A stretch of DNA of 64,000 nt from Trichosphaerium sp. ATCC 40318 (taxonomy: Eukaryota > Discosea > Flabellinia > Trichosidae). Every line of letters begins with the position of its first letter. Position 1 is the first letter of the stretch. Shown here one piece after another: positions 26,340 to 38,518 of the stretch. The stretch covers positions 62,001 through 126,000 of the forward strand of contig JALMLS010000075.1 of NCBI GenBank assembly GCA_038496445.1, read 5' to 3'. A program made the position numbers and the translations under genes. The notes below the pieces were generated by a model. It was not told where the DNA came from and searched no databases. It was given only the letters and a program-made list of their open reading frames with translations.

Positions 26340-29300
26340 ATGTCTAAAAGCAAACCACAAGTGTATAAACTGCCTCACTTGCCATCAAACGTACACGGGA
26401 GACAACAATTCTTGTCGCGGGCGACATTACTTCGCACGGGGCAAGTAATTGCTGAGTACAATAAATCAGGGGCTATTGTATGCGCGAATTGCGAGCATAG
26501 CGTCACTCAATTCGATTGTTCTGCCAACAGAACCAACTGGCATGTTTTTTATCCTCGTAACTCGGTGCTTCCTGCGCAAATGGTCATGCTATTTGACGAC
26601 GATTCTTTCCACCTGATAAACTTAGCAACGAAAAAAAGAAAGGTATACAAGCAACCTAAAGGACTCTTACACAAGGCTATATACGCTGTGTGTGATCTAG
26701 CGAAAGTTGTGGTACGTCTAATCAATTTACATTGTTTTATACCACAGAGACGCCTGTATATTTTGTATAATTTTATACGGTGGTTTCAAGCGGTTTTATT
26801 TCGTTTACATTTCAAACGGATTTTTTTTTCTTTTTCCTCCACACCTTTGATTTGTTGTACCACCAAAATCAGCGTTTTAGCTAATTCGGAAGTAGGTAAT
26901 ATTTCGCGATAAGCTACTCATCTTCACAAAAGACGAAGGTTACAAAACGTACACAGAAATACCCTCAAAGGCTCACTCTTCAGTGGCATACGTAAAGTCA
27001 GCCGAACTGATCGAGCAAAGCTCAAAACTCGTCATTATTTGTCCGTCACTTATTGTAGTGTGGGATTTGAATCAAAACAAACTTATCGCTTCTTGCGCAT
27101 CAACAAAAGAATTATCGACGAACGAGACGTTTCTTTTGGGTGGATATCGTCATGGTCTTGTACTTGGTACAACAGTCGATACTACAAAGATTTGGCGTCT
27201 AAATGGTATGTGAACGTGGTCACCGCTTCTTTTTTAGAGTTTGGGCAACAGTGGTAACTTTTCAAAGAACATCTCTTTTACCTTTTTTCTAGACTCTGGA
27301 GATGGCCTAGTTAATCCTAAACCGACACCTATCGACCACGATAATCATATTCTCATCACTGCGTTTTATATTGATTTCCACGTACTTATAACTGGTGACA
27401 ATCGCGGATACTTGACTTTACGCAACAGAGAGACTGGGTTGCCTATCTATAACCTCAATTTGACTAAAAAAACAAAATCTCACTTACACGTACAAGTAAC
27501 AAACATAGAACTCTCTAATCGCATAAGAGATATCAAACGTGTCGGTAGATGGGTTATTGTAATGGCTGAAAGCTCAAGGATATTCGCTTACGATATTTTT
27601 CAAAAGGATCAAAAAGAGCCTTATCTAGAATTGTCTTACGGTCGATCTGATAAGAGTAAACCACACGCATTTTATGTTTCACCTGCTGGAATATTGCAAG
27701 CAGCAACGGAGCGCACTAAGAAAGGAGAAGAGAGTACGGAATATTTATTTTAGCGCCCTACTTGGCATTTTTTATTTTTTTTTTGGAGGTTTGTTTCGAA
27801 ACAAGGAAAAGTCTGAGATTAATTGTGTACTGTTGTTAAAAAATTATTTAAGGTGGCAAGGGCGGTTACAAGGCAAAACCTGAGGTTTGTACTTCGCTTT
27901 CTCAAGTTTTTATTAAATGTTTTTTTGTAGATTTGGTTATGGCGATTACCAAGGCTGGATGGTTTTGAATACTTCTCGTCGTACCCAGACATGAATAAAA
28001 ATGCTGCTGGCGTTTTACTCCAGCTAGCGTCTCACACTCAGAATATTTTGCAATCTGTTGACGCAGGAGACGAAGGTACGTGAATCTGTTGCTTTTTTGC
28101 GCCGCCGATAGTGTTTTTCCTAGTCAAATAGTGACATTATGTACTTAGATATACGTGATTTTGAACAACCTATTGACCGCGCTGTTAAATCACTGCAGCA
28201 AGTACAAGACTTACAAAACTTCCCTTGGACATACATAAGATCTCTATATGTTTGCTTAGAGCAATACCACTCTACACTAGTAAAATACCAGTCAAGGAAC
28301 AGGTTGAAGCGTGTATTTACATCACGTTTACGTGGTAACATTGAAAAAATCAATATTGAATTCCACTCCAAGCTTTCACTTGTACGCTTTTAAAAATCAC
28401 TGGAGAACTGCTTTCCGATTTACTCGTGTTAATTTTTTTTTTGTAGTTTACAAAAGAGGTTGATAGACGCTTAACAAACCAGCTCCGTGCGGTATGATGG
28501 AAATTGAGTCTCTGGTATAATTTTTTGACTTTTTTGTTTAGATCAGGCTTCCTCTTAATGTGAAGATAAATGTAGATGAACACAGTAGGATATCGTCCAA
28601 GGTGGGTGCTTTCTCCATTATGAGCTTTCACCTTTTTTCCTCCTTAATGCTCATGTAATGCGGTAGGAGTGTCAAATTGAAGATCCTGTTGGCAAAGATA
28701 TGTGGCTGCGCCGATTCAACAATGAGGTAAACCAAGAGAACAACTTTTTTTTGTTGGCGCAACTTTAACGCTTTACGTAGTTGATGGCTCCTTGGGATGA
28801 ATTTATAGTAGCACTGCGTGAGGAGACCAAGTGCACTGGCGCTTTCCCTCAACAATACTTGAGAGAAATTTTAGGTAAGCAAGCCTTTCATTACAATACC
28901 GTATCTCTTATTGGATGCCTTTTTTTAGACAAGTTCGCCACTGGGAGTATCAGTCAGTTCAAATTTTCTGCTTTTCTCAGAGGGTTTGGTCCTTTTGAAC
29001 GTTGCATTGATAACGTCAAACAGTTATATAACGCAGAGTACGTTGATCAAGGCTACAGCTGACATTTTTAATTAAAATTTTTTTAGGTGGTTTCATGGTT
29101 ACCTTACTCGTGAAGAAACGACCAAGATACTTGTCGGCCAGAACAAAGGGACTTTCCTCATGCGATTTTCGAATTCCACACCTGGAGCTTTTGCTGTCGG
29201 TTTTATGTATAACGGTGGTGTAACTCAAATTTTGCTAAAGAACCCTGCAGAAAAACCATATGGTGTTGTTATGCCAAGTGCGTTTAAAAGTTTACCGCGT

Positions 29301-29814
29301 AGCGCAACAAACTTACACGCTTTTTTTTTAGTTTCTGGCACAACGCACAAATACTTTGAGCGTGTTTATGACGTCATTGGGCACTACCCTAACTATTTTA
29401 AATGTCAATTCAAATCGAATATCACCAAGCAAAGGTAATCTAGCATGAATCTTGATTTGAAGGTGCTAACGTTTATCTTTAGCTGGTTCTTTGGTGATGT
29501 GTCGCTTGAAGAATCGAAAGAGCTCCTAAAAGATAAACGTCCTGGTGTGTTCTTAATTCGCTTCTCTGGGCGCATAGGAGGTTTCTCATGTGACTGCGTG
29601 TTGCAAACAGGTATGTAATGAAGCGCCAAAATACTTTAAAAAAACAAGTTAACAAACCTCAGGCAAACTCCTGCATACGCGTATACACGTGCAAAACGGC
29701 AAGTTTATACCACAAACAGGCGCAAAAGGGCAAGCGCTATATTTCGATGATCTCAGTGACTTTGTGGAACATTTCAAGCGCGAAGGCCTGTTTACAGAGC
29801 CAGTAGTAATATGA
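26340..29814 (+). CDS. Propeller-like, helical and tandem SH2 protein
   Basis: The start is MSKSKPQVYKLPHLPSNVHG. The first about 400 residues read like a beta-propeller (SKLVIICPSLIVVWDLNQNK, LVLGTTVDTTKIWRL, HVLITGDNRGYLTLRNRETG). A helical region follows (DRAVKSLQQVQDL, YHSTLVKYQSRNRLKRV), then an EF-hand/linker-like segment (YLREILDKFATGSISQFKFS, AFLRGFGPFERC) and two SH2 domains: WFHGYLTREETTKIL with GTFLMRFSNS, and WFFGDVSLEESKELL with GVFLIRFSGR. Both keep the FLxRFS arginine that binds phosphotyrosine, so both may be active. The helical-linker-SH2 order recalls Cbl and STAT proteins, but the N-terminus does not. The TAG at 27751-27753 lies inside a predicted intron (27732-27852). Ends FKREGLFTEPVVI. 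Confidence 0.7.
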
Positions 29815-29946
29815 GGTACTTCCGAGTGTCTAAAAATCAAAAAACAACTTGTATCAAATAAAACTTGTAGATTGGCGAGAACCGGTTTTTTATGTTTAAT
29901 ATTACAATACATGCTGTAGGGTATTACAAGCTACTGTGGAATTCAC

Positions 29947-30288
29947 TTATTCAGGCTTTTCAGGACAGATATAGTGCTCGAAAGTCCATAACATCTTCTG
30001 TTGCTTGAAACGTTTCACCTCATCTTCTGAAGCAGTACGTGCTGGTGGACGTGGTGGTAGTGATGATGCCGCTGCCGGTTGGTTTTTCGCGACTAAATTT
30101 GGATTTCCCTCCATTTTGGCAAGCGCGTGCAAACCCTTCGTAGTGAACGCAGGACCTACAGAGAGCCAGGCGTCGTTGTTTAAACGGATAAAGCCCAAGC
30201 TTCCTCCCTTCATCGCTTGTGGTTTCGCTACGTGCATTGGTGCTTGAGCTACGTTGTATGACGATCTTTTTAGTTCTCTAGATAACAT
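29947..30288 (-). CDS. Unknown 113-residue protein
   Basis: This is a single open exon from ATG at 30288, MLSRELKRSSYNVAQAPMHV, with a proline/alanine-rich middle (AAASSLPPRPPARTASEDEV) and the end FEHYICPEKPE. It is convergent with the SH2 gene, stop codons 133 nt apart. The N-terminal half has a folded look (GGSLGFIRLNNDAWLSVGPA). I recognise no family. Confidence 0.55.
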   Translation of the reverse strand: MLSRELKRSSYNVAQAPMHVAKPQAMKGGSLGFIRLNNDAWLSVGPAFTTKGLHALAKMEGNPNLVAKNQPAAASSLPPRPPARTASEDEVKRFKQQKMLWTFEHYICPEKPE

Positions 30289-30641
30289 GATGCGTTCGTG
30301 GTTGTTTTAATTTAGAATAATGCAAAAATAGTGAAATTTCAAACTTAAAGTGGAACTCACATAAGTCTGTATTTTTTTTTAGACCTGTTTGATGGAGGTG
30401 GTTCGCGTTTTCCACAACCTTTACAACATTGTTTTCGGCTTTTCAAATTCTAGCTAGGTAGCACGTGCGAAAAAAAGCGTAATTTCAATGAAATGACAAC
30501 AGCACGACAAGGGTATTTTATCCTTTGTTGGAGAAGCATCTATGTGATACTAATTATACGAGGTCCGAGAGGTTGTTTGAGAGCGCAGCATTTTAGGAAA
30601 CTAAAACGTAGGACTAAAAACAGATTTCGATTTGTGACTGT
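30289..30641. other. Intergenic stretch
   Basis: No coding exon is seen. It holds a CACGTG hexamer at about 30462 and the upstream region of the unknown 113-residue gene. Confidence 0.35.
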
Positions 30642-31335
30642 TTAACGCGTTTCCTCGTTCATAAGAAGTGGTTTGAAGCTTTGCAAAAAGCGTGCATTTA
30701 AATATTTCGCGCCAAACTCTTCAACTAAGAAAATCGCGCTAAAGCGTACAAAAACGTCAATATAAGAAGTGTCACTTACGCTCTTCCAAGTGCGTAATAA
30801 AATTCGTCCAACTCGTAGTGTTGTGCAGTTTTTTAGTGTCGGCATTTGCGGCCAAGCACAAGCAGGGTCCTTTCTCACAATCTCTATTACAAAGTGACTT
30901 TCTAAACAACGAAGCTGGTCGGAGCTACAAAAAAATAAATTCCGTTCCAGCCAGAAATAGATTTCGCTTTATTTAGTGTTTTTCTTAGTTGCACAAAAAA
31001 AGTTCTCAGAAAAACTGTGGTGTATGGCTTTTTATTATAACTTCTTTTTTAATGGCTGTTGCAATCTTGTGTCACCGTTCTAGACAAAACGGTAAGGCAA
31101 GCTTGGGCAAGGGGAAACCTGAAACGTTTGTGGTTTTTCTCACCCCAAATTGTTATAAATATACCACCAAAGCTTCCTTCCTTGACGGCCGGGGTGCTTG
31201 CCCACCCGACAACTGCCGACTCATTTTGTTGGTGATAGGTGAGATAAATCGGTATACTGCCAGATTTCAAAAGTCGCAGATCTTGCCGTACTTACGACGG
31301 CTGTTGAACATAGCGCCCATTTTTCTACAACATAA
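30642..31335 (-). CDS. Possible multi-exon gene of unknown function
   Basis: Several minus-strand pieces look coding: MGAMFNSRR near 31320, SIPIYLTYHQQNESAVVGWA and GGIFITIWGEKNHKRF (31270-31120), QLRCLESHFVIEIVRKDPAC and LRVGRILLRTWKS (30920-30780), then AIFLVEEFGAKYLNARFLQS to a stop at 30642. The 30780-30742 intron is GTAAGT...CTTTAG and joins in frame. The other joins do not all keep frame, so the pieces may belong to two genes. No family is recognised. Confidence 0.35.
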
Positions 31336-31395
31336 GCTTTTGCCAAAACCAGGATAAATTCAACTTAAAAAGAGCTTTGTTTTTACAGCTGAGCT

Positions 31396-32622
31396 ATGCA
31401 AGTTGATACTATATTAGCAACATTATCCGACAGCAGAGTTCACTTATCGATTACAAGGCAGTTAGTCTACAACTTCGATTCTTGTTCTCTGAGAGATTTG
31501 GATTTTTCAATATCTCTCGCAGAGAAGACTACGTAAGTGAATTAGGATTGCGCCGTGAGAGACACTAGTGTAGCTGTTGATGAGTAATAAAAAATACAGA
31601 GCTACACATGACATTCTCGTTGTTGGGGATGGAGATTTCTCCTTTAGCAACGGTGAATATACAAAATAGAGCTCTAAATTTCTAATACTTATTTATGTAG
31701 GTCTTGCTTCTACGCTAACACATGCTCGTAATATCACAGCAACTACTTTAGACAATAGTACAGATGTTAGGCGTAAGTATAGAAAGGCTCAGAAGAACAT
31801 AAATACGTTGAAATCAAGAGGTGCATCTGTAATATTTGGCGTGAATGCAACAAGTCTACGGCGAACCATACAGTCAAAAAAGTAAACTATTTTGATTAGA
31901 ATCCGTTTATGAGCTGATTTATGGATATAGGTTTGATTTCATTGTATTCAACTTCCCTCACACTGGTGTACAGATGCCAATATGTTATAACCAACAGCTC
32001 ATATCAGGGTTCTTCTCATCAGCACAAAAACATCTTAAACATGGAGGCGTTATTCACATTACTGTAAAGGTACAGCTATACAAAGCGCCCTCAAATAACG
32101 TCCTATGTTAAACATACATTGTAGGATCACAAAGCTCCGTACAGCCAGTGGGGAGTATGTCGTAGAGCAAAGAAAAGCAACTTGAAAATGACTGGAGTTG
32201 CAAGCTTCAATAGGTATGCATATCCTGGATACGCTCATGTCACCACACGCACTATGCCGATACGATTTGACATAACAGGAGCTAAGACATATCAATTCGA
32301 ACTCAAAAATCCACCTCAACCAACCCCACAGCCAAAACCAGCTCCTATACAAATTTACGTGCCACGGGTGCCTAAAACACCGGAACCAATCCTCACACTG
32401 TCACAACCAGAACCGGCATTGCCTCAACCAAAACCAAACGTAGTGTTACCACCACGTGTTCTACAAAGACCAATTGTGAAGTCACAACCAAAACCAGAGC
32501 CACATGTAGAACTCGAGATATTTACGGAGCCAACACATCAACAAAAACCAGTGTCAGCATTCGAAATGTTTCTACGTGTGATGTGTTGCTGCGTAATTAC
32601 ACCTAGCCAATCACATTTTTAG
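31396..32622 (+). CDS. BMT5-like rRNA uridine N3-methyltransferase
   Basis: After an N-terminal exon (MQVDTILATLSDSRVHLSIT) the protein has the BMT5/ferredoxin-fold-anticodon-type Rossmann methyltransferase core: HDILVVGDGDFSFSNGLAST, ATTLDNSTDVRRKYRKAQ, GASVIFGVNATSLRR, FDFIVFNFPHTGVQMPICYN, GFFSSAQKHLKHGGVIHIT and APYSQWGV. The GDGDFSFS loop binds S-adenosylmethionine and NFPHTG is the family signature. Yeast Bmt5 makes m3U2634 in 25S rRNA in the nucleolus. Here the catalytic part is followed by a long proline/glutamine tail with repeated QPKP/QPEP units (about 32310-32520) before a stop at 32622, which is not usual for the family. Confidence 0.8.
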
Positions 32623-32891
32623 AAAAACTAAATACTTGTTCACTCGAAAATAAAGCATATTCCTTTGCTATGTTTTACTGTTGTCCACACAAAACTACTG
32701 TAGGCTATACCACCTTTTTGATTTATTATTATTACAAGTGTTAGAGTTTGTATCGCGGATTTGAAAGAAAGACCTGGCAGGTCTTGAGATTAATCAAAAT
32801 ACTCTACAAATCAGCAGTCATTGTTTTCAGCTCCGCGTCAGTATTTACACTGCTAGTTTGTTGTGACGCCTCCTACACATACAATAAACAT

Positions 32892-34308
32892 TTATATAGC
32901 CTTAAAATGTAGCAGACGTACTTCAGTTGTGTTAGCGACACCAGGAAGACGCGGCTTTAAAGGTACAACAGTAATAGTAATACTGATAATAAATGCCATT
33001 TCAATAAATCTAAGAATCATTTGATAACCAACGTAGAATCTTATATACGCGTATTCTGTTTTTGGAGTGAGGATAAACGTTAGTACTATGGCCCAGACAA
33101 TCAGTCCAAAAAAGAAAAAAGTCCCGAGAAACGCAGTACAGAGTAACAAGATGTGAACCTAAAAACGAATTGTAAATGACTAGATTATGTTTGTATTGGA
33201 CTTGCGTTGTGTGCCAACCCTTTTAGAGCCTTAAAAGTGCCCCTTTTGAGTGTTTTATATGTATACCATCCACATCTCATTACTAGAACCCATACTATCG
33301 CTGTATTCAATAGCAAGAACGCCCAAGAAATGAACTGCAGTGTTGACTTTACGTTTCCAGAAGTTCGTCCAATTGAAATTACAAGTACAGTAGATAGCGT
33401 TAAAGTAACTACATTCAACTCGTTAACAACCAATACAATAATATCTTAAGTAGTACCTCCTATCCAGAACCACGAGATCCACAAAATGTAATGGGCTTGT
33501 GCTTTATTTGGATGTGGTTCAAACTGAACCCTTTTTTAAAAAGAATTAATTAAAGGTCACACTTTTGTTTATGTCGTACCAAAGTCGAATAACCAATATG
33601 TACGCTGTGAACAAGGCGAAGTTCCCAAGAGCCCAGAATACTTCTGATATCCATATAGGCATTGCTTTACGCCAATGGAAGGGATCAACCGTTATAAACC
33701 AAGCACGTGCTACCAACCATCAGTCGTATTAAAAAAACCCCGTAAAACTTCTGGAAAGATCCAAGGCTTTGAACTCTTTGAAAAATGAAAAAAACGAAAT
33801 GAGCAACTAATTTAACTGAGTTTAGAGGTGTTGTCGACTTTTCAGTCAATTTTTATAAAGGTGTAATTATACGTAGTAGGCCTACAAACGTTTAATTACT
33901 ACGTAAAAATTATAACGTAATTTGGAAGAAGTCCAACAATCAAAAAAAAATCACGTGAAAGAAAACCATGTCACAAATTACTTCTTTAGCGCCAATTATG
34001 CGCCCGTTTTATGGCATACCAATACTTAGTACCAATATTGATATCCATAATAGCTTTATAGTCAATGTTTTCGTTGTGAGAGGTGACGCAAGGATACCTC
34101 TCTGCTGCATCCTCCATCTTTCATATGATTCAAGTAAGTAATTTTGTGGAAAAAAAGTTAAAGAAAGGTCGGCGTACGAAGTCCATAAAATCAATAATAC
34201 GAAGGGTACACCAACAATTATGACATATGACCAAAGTAACGCATCTTTGAGGGTTAGATATAATAGTATTTCTATGGAAAAAGCATACCAGACGGACCCA
34301 ACTCGCAT
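32892..34308 (-). CDS. Multi-pass membrane protein, possibly THH1/TOM1/TOM3-like
   Basis: The start is MRVGSVWYAFSIEILLYLTL. At least six to seven hydrophobic segments are spread over four exons, for example VIIVGVPFVLLILW, LWISILVLSIG, WALGNFALFTAYILVIRLWY, LTLSTVLVISIG, FLLLNTAIVWVLVMRCGWY, GTFFFFGLIVWAIVLTFIL and FIISITITVVP. The segment AYILVIRLWYDINKS resembles the cytoplasmic motif after a central helix in the THH1/TOM1/TOM3 group of seven-helix proteins; this match is weak. A large intron (about 33720-34015) separates exon 1 from the rest. Confidence 0.55.
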
Positions 34309-34782
34309 CTTGTTTAAACAGTAGTATTAGAAACCATTAATTTATACATCAAGATTTTATGACTTCAAAACTCGTACCTAGAACCTGCATAAGCAGGAAA
34401 ACATACGCACTCTGAATCTACGCATGTTCCTACTTGCGAGCAATCAATATTGGTTGTACAATTTGACATGTGATGGCTTGAATTCGCGTTTAGTATCTAT
34501 TTTTAAGTACACACAATTTTAAAGTAACTTTTTTGTGAAACAAGACTCAGTGTTTGTTCTAAAACAGTTATAAATATATAGAAGAGAACACCAGAGTACC
34601 TCACTCTTAATCTAGGTGATTTGTCTTTCGTTTTAGCAGTACACCTTCCAACCATGTTGTCCTTTGATTAACGACTGCTTGTTCATATGAAAGAAGAGGT
34701 TCGAGTACGTTTAAGCTGTTTTGTAAGGCTAAGTCTGGCAGTAAGATTCGTTACGGAATATTTCTGATCCGACAAGCTCATT
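34309..34782. promoter_or_regulatory. Divergent intergenic region
   Basis: This lies between the starts of the membrane protein (minus) and the peptidase (plus). No coding exon is seen. It must hold both promoters. Confidence 0.4.
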
Positions 34783-37032
34783 ATGAAGCCTATTGTATTA
34801 TTAATAGTATTATGCACATTCTACGCAACAGCCATAATTTTTCCTGATGGCTCTCTCCCTTTTTCTCTTCAAGGGTGTAAATCATCTTTTTCACCACGCC
34901 CATCTATTCCTGTACGTTATAATACATTCACGTACACCCTTTTTTGACATTTCGTCAACAGGTTACTCAAAGAGGCATTCGCTCTAAATTCGTTTCCTAC
35001 TTCAACGATCGCGGTTCGTTGTTAAATTCCACTGATTGTAAATATTTTACTCATTTTAACAACAGTTCCGAATCCTGTGCGTGGCCTAGTGTACCTGGAG
35101 GGCTTAAAACTAGAGTTTCGCCCAGATACTGACACAGAGGTTGATTTTAGACAAGAGTCAAATTTTTAGTACGACAGAACGCTTCAGCTGTATACTAACG
35201 CACTATCAAGTTACCTGACAGGTTCAAATGATCCTGAATTTAACCTTGTAATCGATTTGGAGGATGGAAAATCTACCCTCTTTGTACCAAAACGAGACTC
35301 ATACTACGCTCTGTGGGAAGGTTGTGTTGAGACTCCAGAACAAATTATAAGTCGTTTGGGTGTAGACGAAGTGTAAGTAACTGTATAATCTTGATGCCAA
35401 AGTCACGTGACCTTACAATAGCTTGTAGTTTTTACAACGAAGAGAGACCTACTAAAATTCGCGACATGACCAATAACGGGCAACGTGTCACTTATACTCT
35501 CCCTGGTATGTCCATTTCTCCGTAAACACAGAACCGTAACCCAACACGTTTTAGGTGTAACTGTACCCGGCACAAGCTATGTCAACGGCCAAGACTTGAG
35601 ACCGTAAGCCGTAACTTTTTTTATTTTTATCTTTCTGATTTGTCTTATTACTTTTCAGACACATCCGTGATTGCCGAGCTACTAAGACAAAAGAGGAGCT
35701 TGATTTATTAAAAATTGCTGCTTCTGTCAGCAGGTACAGTATTTTATTTAACAATTTAACAACTAGACTAATTGCTCACTAGTGATGCTCATATTGCTGT
35801 AATGATTGATTCTCAGCCAGGTATTTTCGAATACAATGTTGATAGTTTCTTCAAATACTACTGCGGATCTTGCACGTACGTTTCATGATTTCTGTGTTGT
35901 AATAACTCACTGCACTACCTCTTTTATAGTGCGTTTTTAACAGTAATCTTAGGTTGAGACATCAAGCATACGTGCCTATTGTTGGTAGCGGAAATGCTTC
36001 TGCTATTTTGCATTATAATAGTAACAGACGTCAATTGAAAGATGGTGATTTATTGCTTATTGATGCTGGTGGAGAATACGATGGTTATGCTGCAGATATT
36101 ACGCGTACTTTTCCAATAAACGGAAAGTTTACTCCTGTTCAAAAGGAGATCTACGAAATGGTGCGAAAACCCTTACTTTTTCTTTTGTTTTTTTTCTTCC
36201 AATATTCTTTTTTTGACTTGCTGTTATCACACGTGTAACTACAACTAATTATCTTTTTATCCAGGTGTTAAAAACAGTGCTCGCCGTAGAATCAAGTTTG
36301 AAGCCTGGTACGCCATAGCATATCAAGCAAAATAACTCTTTGCAGGAGTAAGTTGGGGCCAAATGAGCATTTTAGCGCGAAACACCCTAGTAGATGAACT
36401 TTTAGCGGTTCGTACACCAATGACATAATTTCATAAAGACTGATAATTTTTCTAGGCTGGATACCTCAAAGGCACTGCCCAGGAGATAATTTCAAGGGTA
36501 ACCCACTTGACCGTTTTTTAGTGGTTTAATCTAATATCACGTGATTAGAACGTTATTGGGTTATTCTTTCCTCATGGCTTGGGTCATTCGGTTGGATTAG
36601 ATGTACATGATCCTGGAAATGTTAATACAATGCAAGAAGGCATGGTGATGACTGTAGAACCAGGGTTATACTTTAACAAAGTATACGTTGAGGTATTATT
36701 AGCACAGACTTTTTTTTTTTGGTTTGTTTAATGTTGTCCACTGACTTTTGTTCTTAATCTAGATTGGTATGGAAGATCCTAACAAGGCAGAGCTCATAAA
36801 TATCGAAAAAGTTCAACCTCTCCTTGATAATAACTTTGGAGGTAAAAAGACTAAACTTTTTTACTTTGTGGTCTTTTTTTAAACTTCTGTAACGTTTTAT
36901 GTAATTACTAACCAACAACGATCTATAGGTATACGTATTGAAGATGTTGTTGTCATTACAGAAGATGGAGTCGACGTCATTTCAACCGCACCAAAAACTG
37001 TAGAAGATATCGAAAAGCTCATGAACCAATAA
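34783..37032 (+). CDS. Secreted or lysosomal Xaa-Pro dipeptidase (peptidase M24B)
   Basis: The N-terminus is a signal peptide ([20 protein letters not shown]). The creatinase-like N-domain includes [13 protein letters not shown] and [20 protein letters not shown]. The pita-bread catalytic domain has the metal ligands in order: [20 protein letters not shown] (two Asp), [19 protein letters not shown] (His), [11 protein letters not shown] (Glu) and [13 protein letters not shown] (Glu). It cleaves dipeptides or N-terminal residues before proline with two Mn or other divalent ions. The signal peptide is notable because most prolidases of this type are cytosolic; a digestive-vacuole role is inferred. 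There are about twelve short introns, two with a CACGTG palindrome (about 35403 and 36538). It ends [19 protein letters not shown]. Confidence 0.88.
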
Positions 37033-37131
37033 ACAGAAACCATTTTTTTACACAACTTTCTATCCATAGAAACAAACTACGAAGAGCAAAAAAAGTATTT
37101 TCTGTAATCATCAACGTGGCATATGCAAGTG

Positions 37132-37815
37132 GAATTATGTTATTCCAAAAAACACCAAAAGTGGGCATTGTGTTGCTGTAGATTTGTACAATCCAAGTAC
37201 ATATTTTGTTGTTAATAGTTGTTAGAACAACGGAGATATAGGTATGTGAAATTACTCTACATAGATTTGGACTTACTAATAATAAAGACGGAGAAAATAC
37301 TAATTTAGATATTCGTGTATTATCGTTTCTCCTTCTCTTTTCTCCTCCTTGAACGTTCGCCCTACATATCAAAGAGTAGAAAAAACGATAGACGCAAAAC
37401 ACAACCTCGTACAACACCACAAAAATTCGGTAGAAATGTTGCAAATAAAAATAGCATTTTACACACTTGTGTAGATCGAAGAAAAGAAGAAGAATCAGTA
37501 AATAGGAGGACAAGTGTTAAAGAAATACAAGGGTTTGTTTATTATTATTTTAAAAGTTACAAGGTAGGGCGAAAGTGAAATCATCAAAGTACATTATTTA
37601 CATTTTTTCTGTCTTTTTTTGGATATTTCTCCAATAGCCAAGGAGTTTACAAATTGCCGAACTACAAGAAAAGTTCAAGTAATGAACTAAACTTAGTAGC
37701 ACGCGAAACTCCAAAGCAAATTGTGTTTTTTTTTTTTCTGTACAAACACGAAAAAAACAGGCCGAAACCTGAATTACCGCGAGAATTCCAAAACAAAGGA
37801 AGTATGCATTCTTAA
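37132..37815 (+). CDS. Possible basic, low-complexity protein
   Basis: Exons on the plus strand read SRKNDRRKTQPRTTPQKFGR, VDRRKEEESVNRRTSVKEIQ, SQGVYKLPNYKKSSSNELNL and PKPELPREFQNKGSMHS before a stop at 37815, each flanked by GT...AG signals. The composition is Lys/Arg/Gln/Asn-rich and disordered. The start is uncertain (an ATG at about 37132 is a guess). It is convergent with the minus-strand gene that ends at 37812, overlapping by a few bases. No family is recognised. The antisense ORF over 37019-37513 looks like a shadow. Confidence 0.35.
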
Positions 37816-38518
37816 AATGCTAGCATTGGAGAACCCAATCGTTGACGTAAAGACCTTCTGTGATGTTGTTGTCTTCTTGTAAAAGTCATTTTTGCAACGT
37901 TGACTGGTTTCGTTGTTATATCATACATTCTGAACTTTAAGTATAGTTGAATCATTTGCTTTTCCATTTCATCAGCCTTAGCGTCTAAAATCCAAAATGA
38001 GAAATTAACGGACAAATGCCAAAAAAAACGGTTTTTTGAATCAAGAATGAGCTCAGACGCGGTTTTAAACTGTGTCTGTACGTGACTAGTCACATACAAG
38101 CCCAACAAAACAAAAACGAATTGTAGAATGAAAACCATTCATCAAAAACCACCTTTACGCCGTAAACGATAATATATATCGCTCTTAGCATCTGTAGGAG
38201 GTTTTTGGTAAAGAGTACTACAAAAAAAACGAAGAAAAACCAACGGCGAGAAGTGTAGAGCTGGGTTTTGATAAGGAATAGATGCGTACCAGCGAATTGT
38301 GTGCTCTTTGCAATCATGTAGTGGTGACCAGGTTTTATTTCGTTAATATCTTTCTTTTCTCTGTCTCCAATGTTGTAGATTGTATCAATTTGATCGTAGG
38401 AGATGATATTGAAGTAACTTCTTGTAACGATGAGGTCTTCGAGTTCTTCAACCGTTGAAGGCATATCAATCTTGTTATAAGTCTTGCCGTTGCATGTAAT
38501 AGTAATAGTAGAAGTCAT
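37812..38518 (-). CDS. Unknown two- or three-exon protein
   Basis: Exon 1 starts MTSTITITCNGKTYNKIDMP and ends HYMIAKSTQFA. The last exon reads DEMEKQMIQLYLKFRMYDIT and ends RRSLRQRLGSPMLAF. The intron between is about 300 nt (about 38289-37985), long for this genome, and may hide a small exon. Exon 1 resembles a small beta-grasp fold, but I cannot assign it. The C-terminus is strongly basic. Confidence 0.5.

Noticed and set aside
27751-27753. In-frame stop in the SH2 gene that would split it in two
   Set aside because: It falls inside a predicted GTACGG...TTTAAG intron that restores the frame to GKGGYKAKPE, and the downstream exons have no good start.
37019-37513. A 164-codon minus-strand frame rich in Phe/Tyr/Leu
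   Set aside because: Composition is that of AT-rich antisense DNA, and it overlaps the 3' end of the peptidase gene and basic exons on the plus strand.
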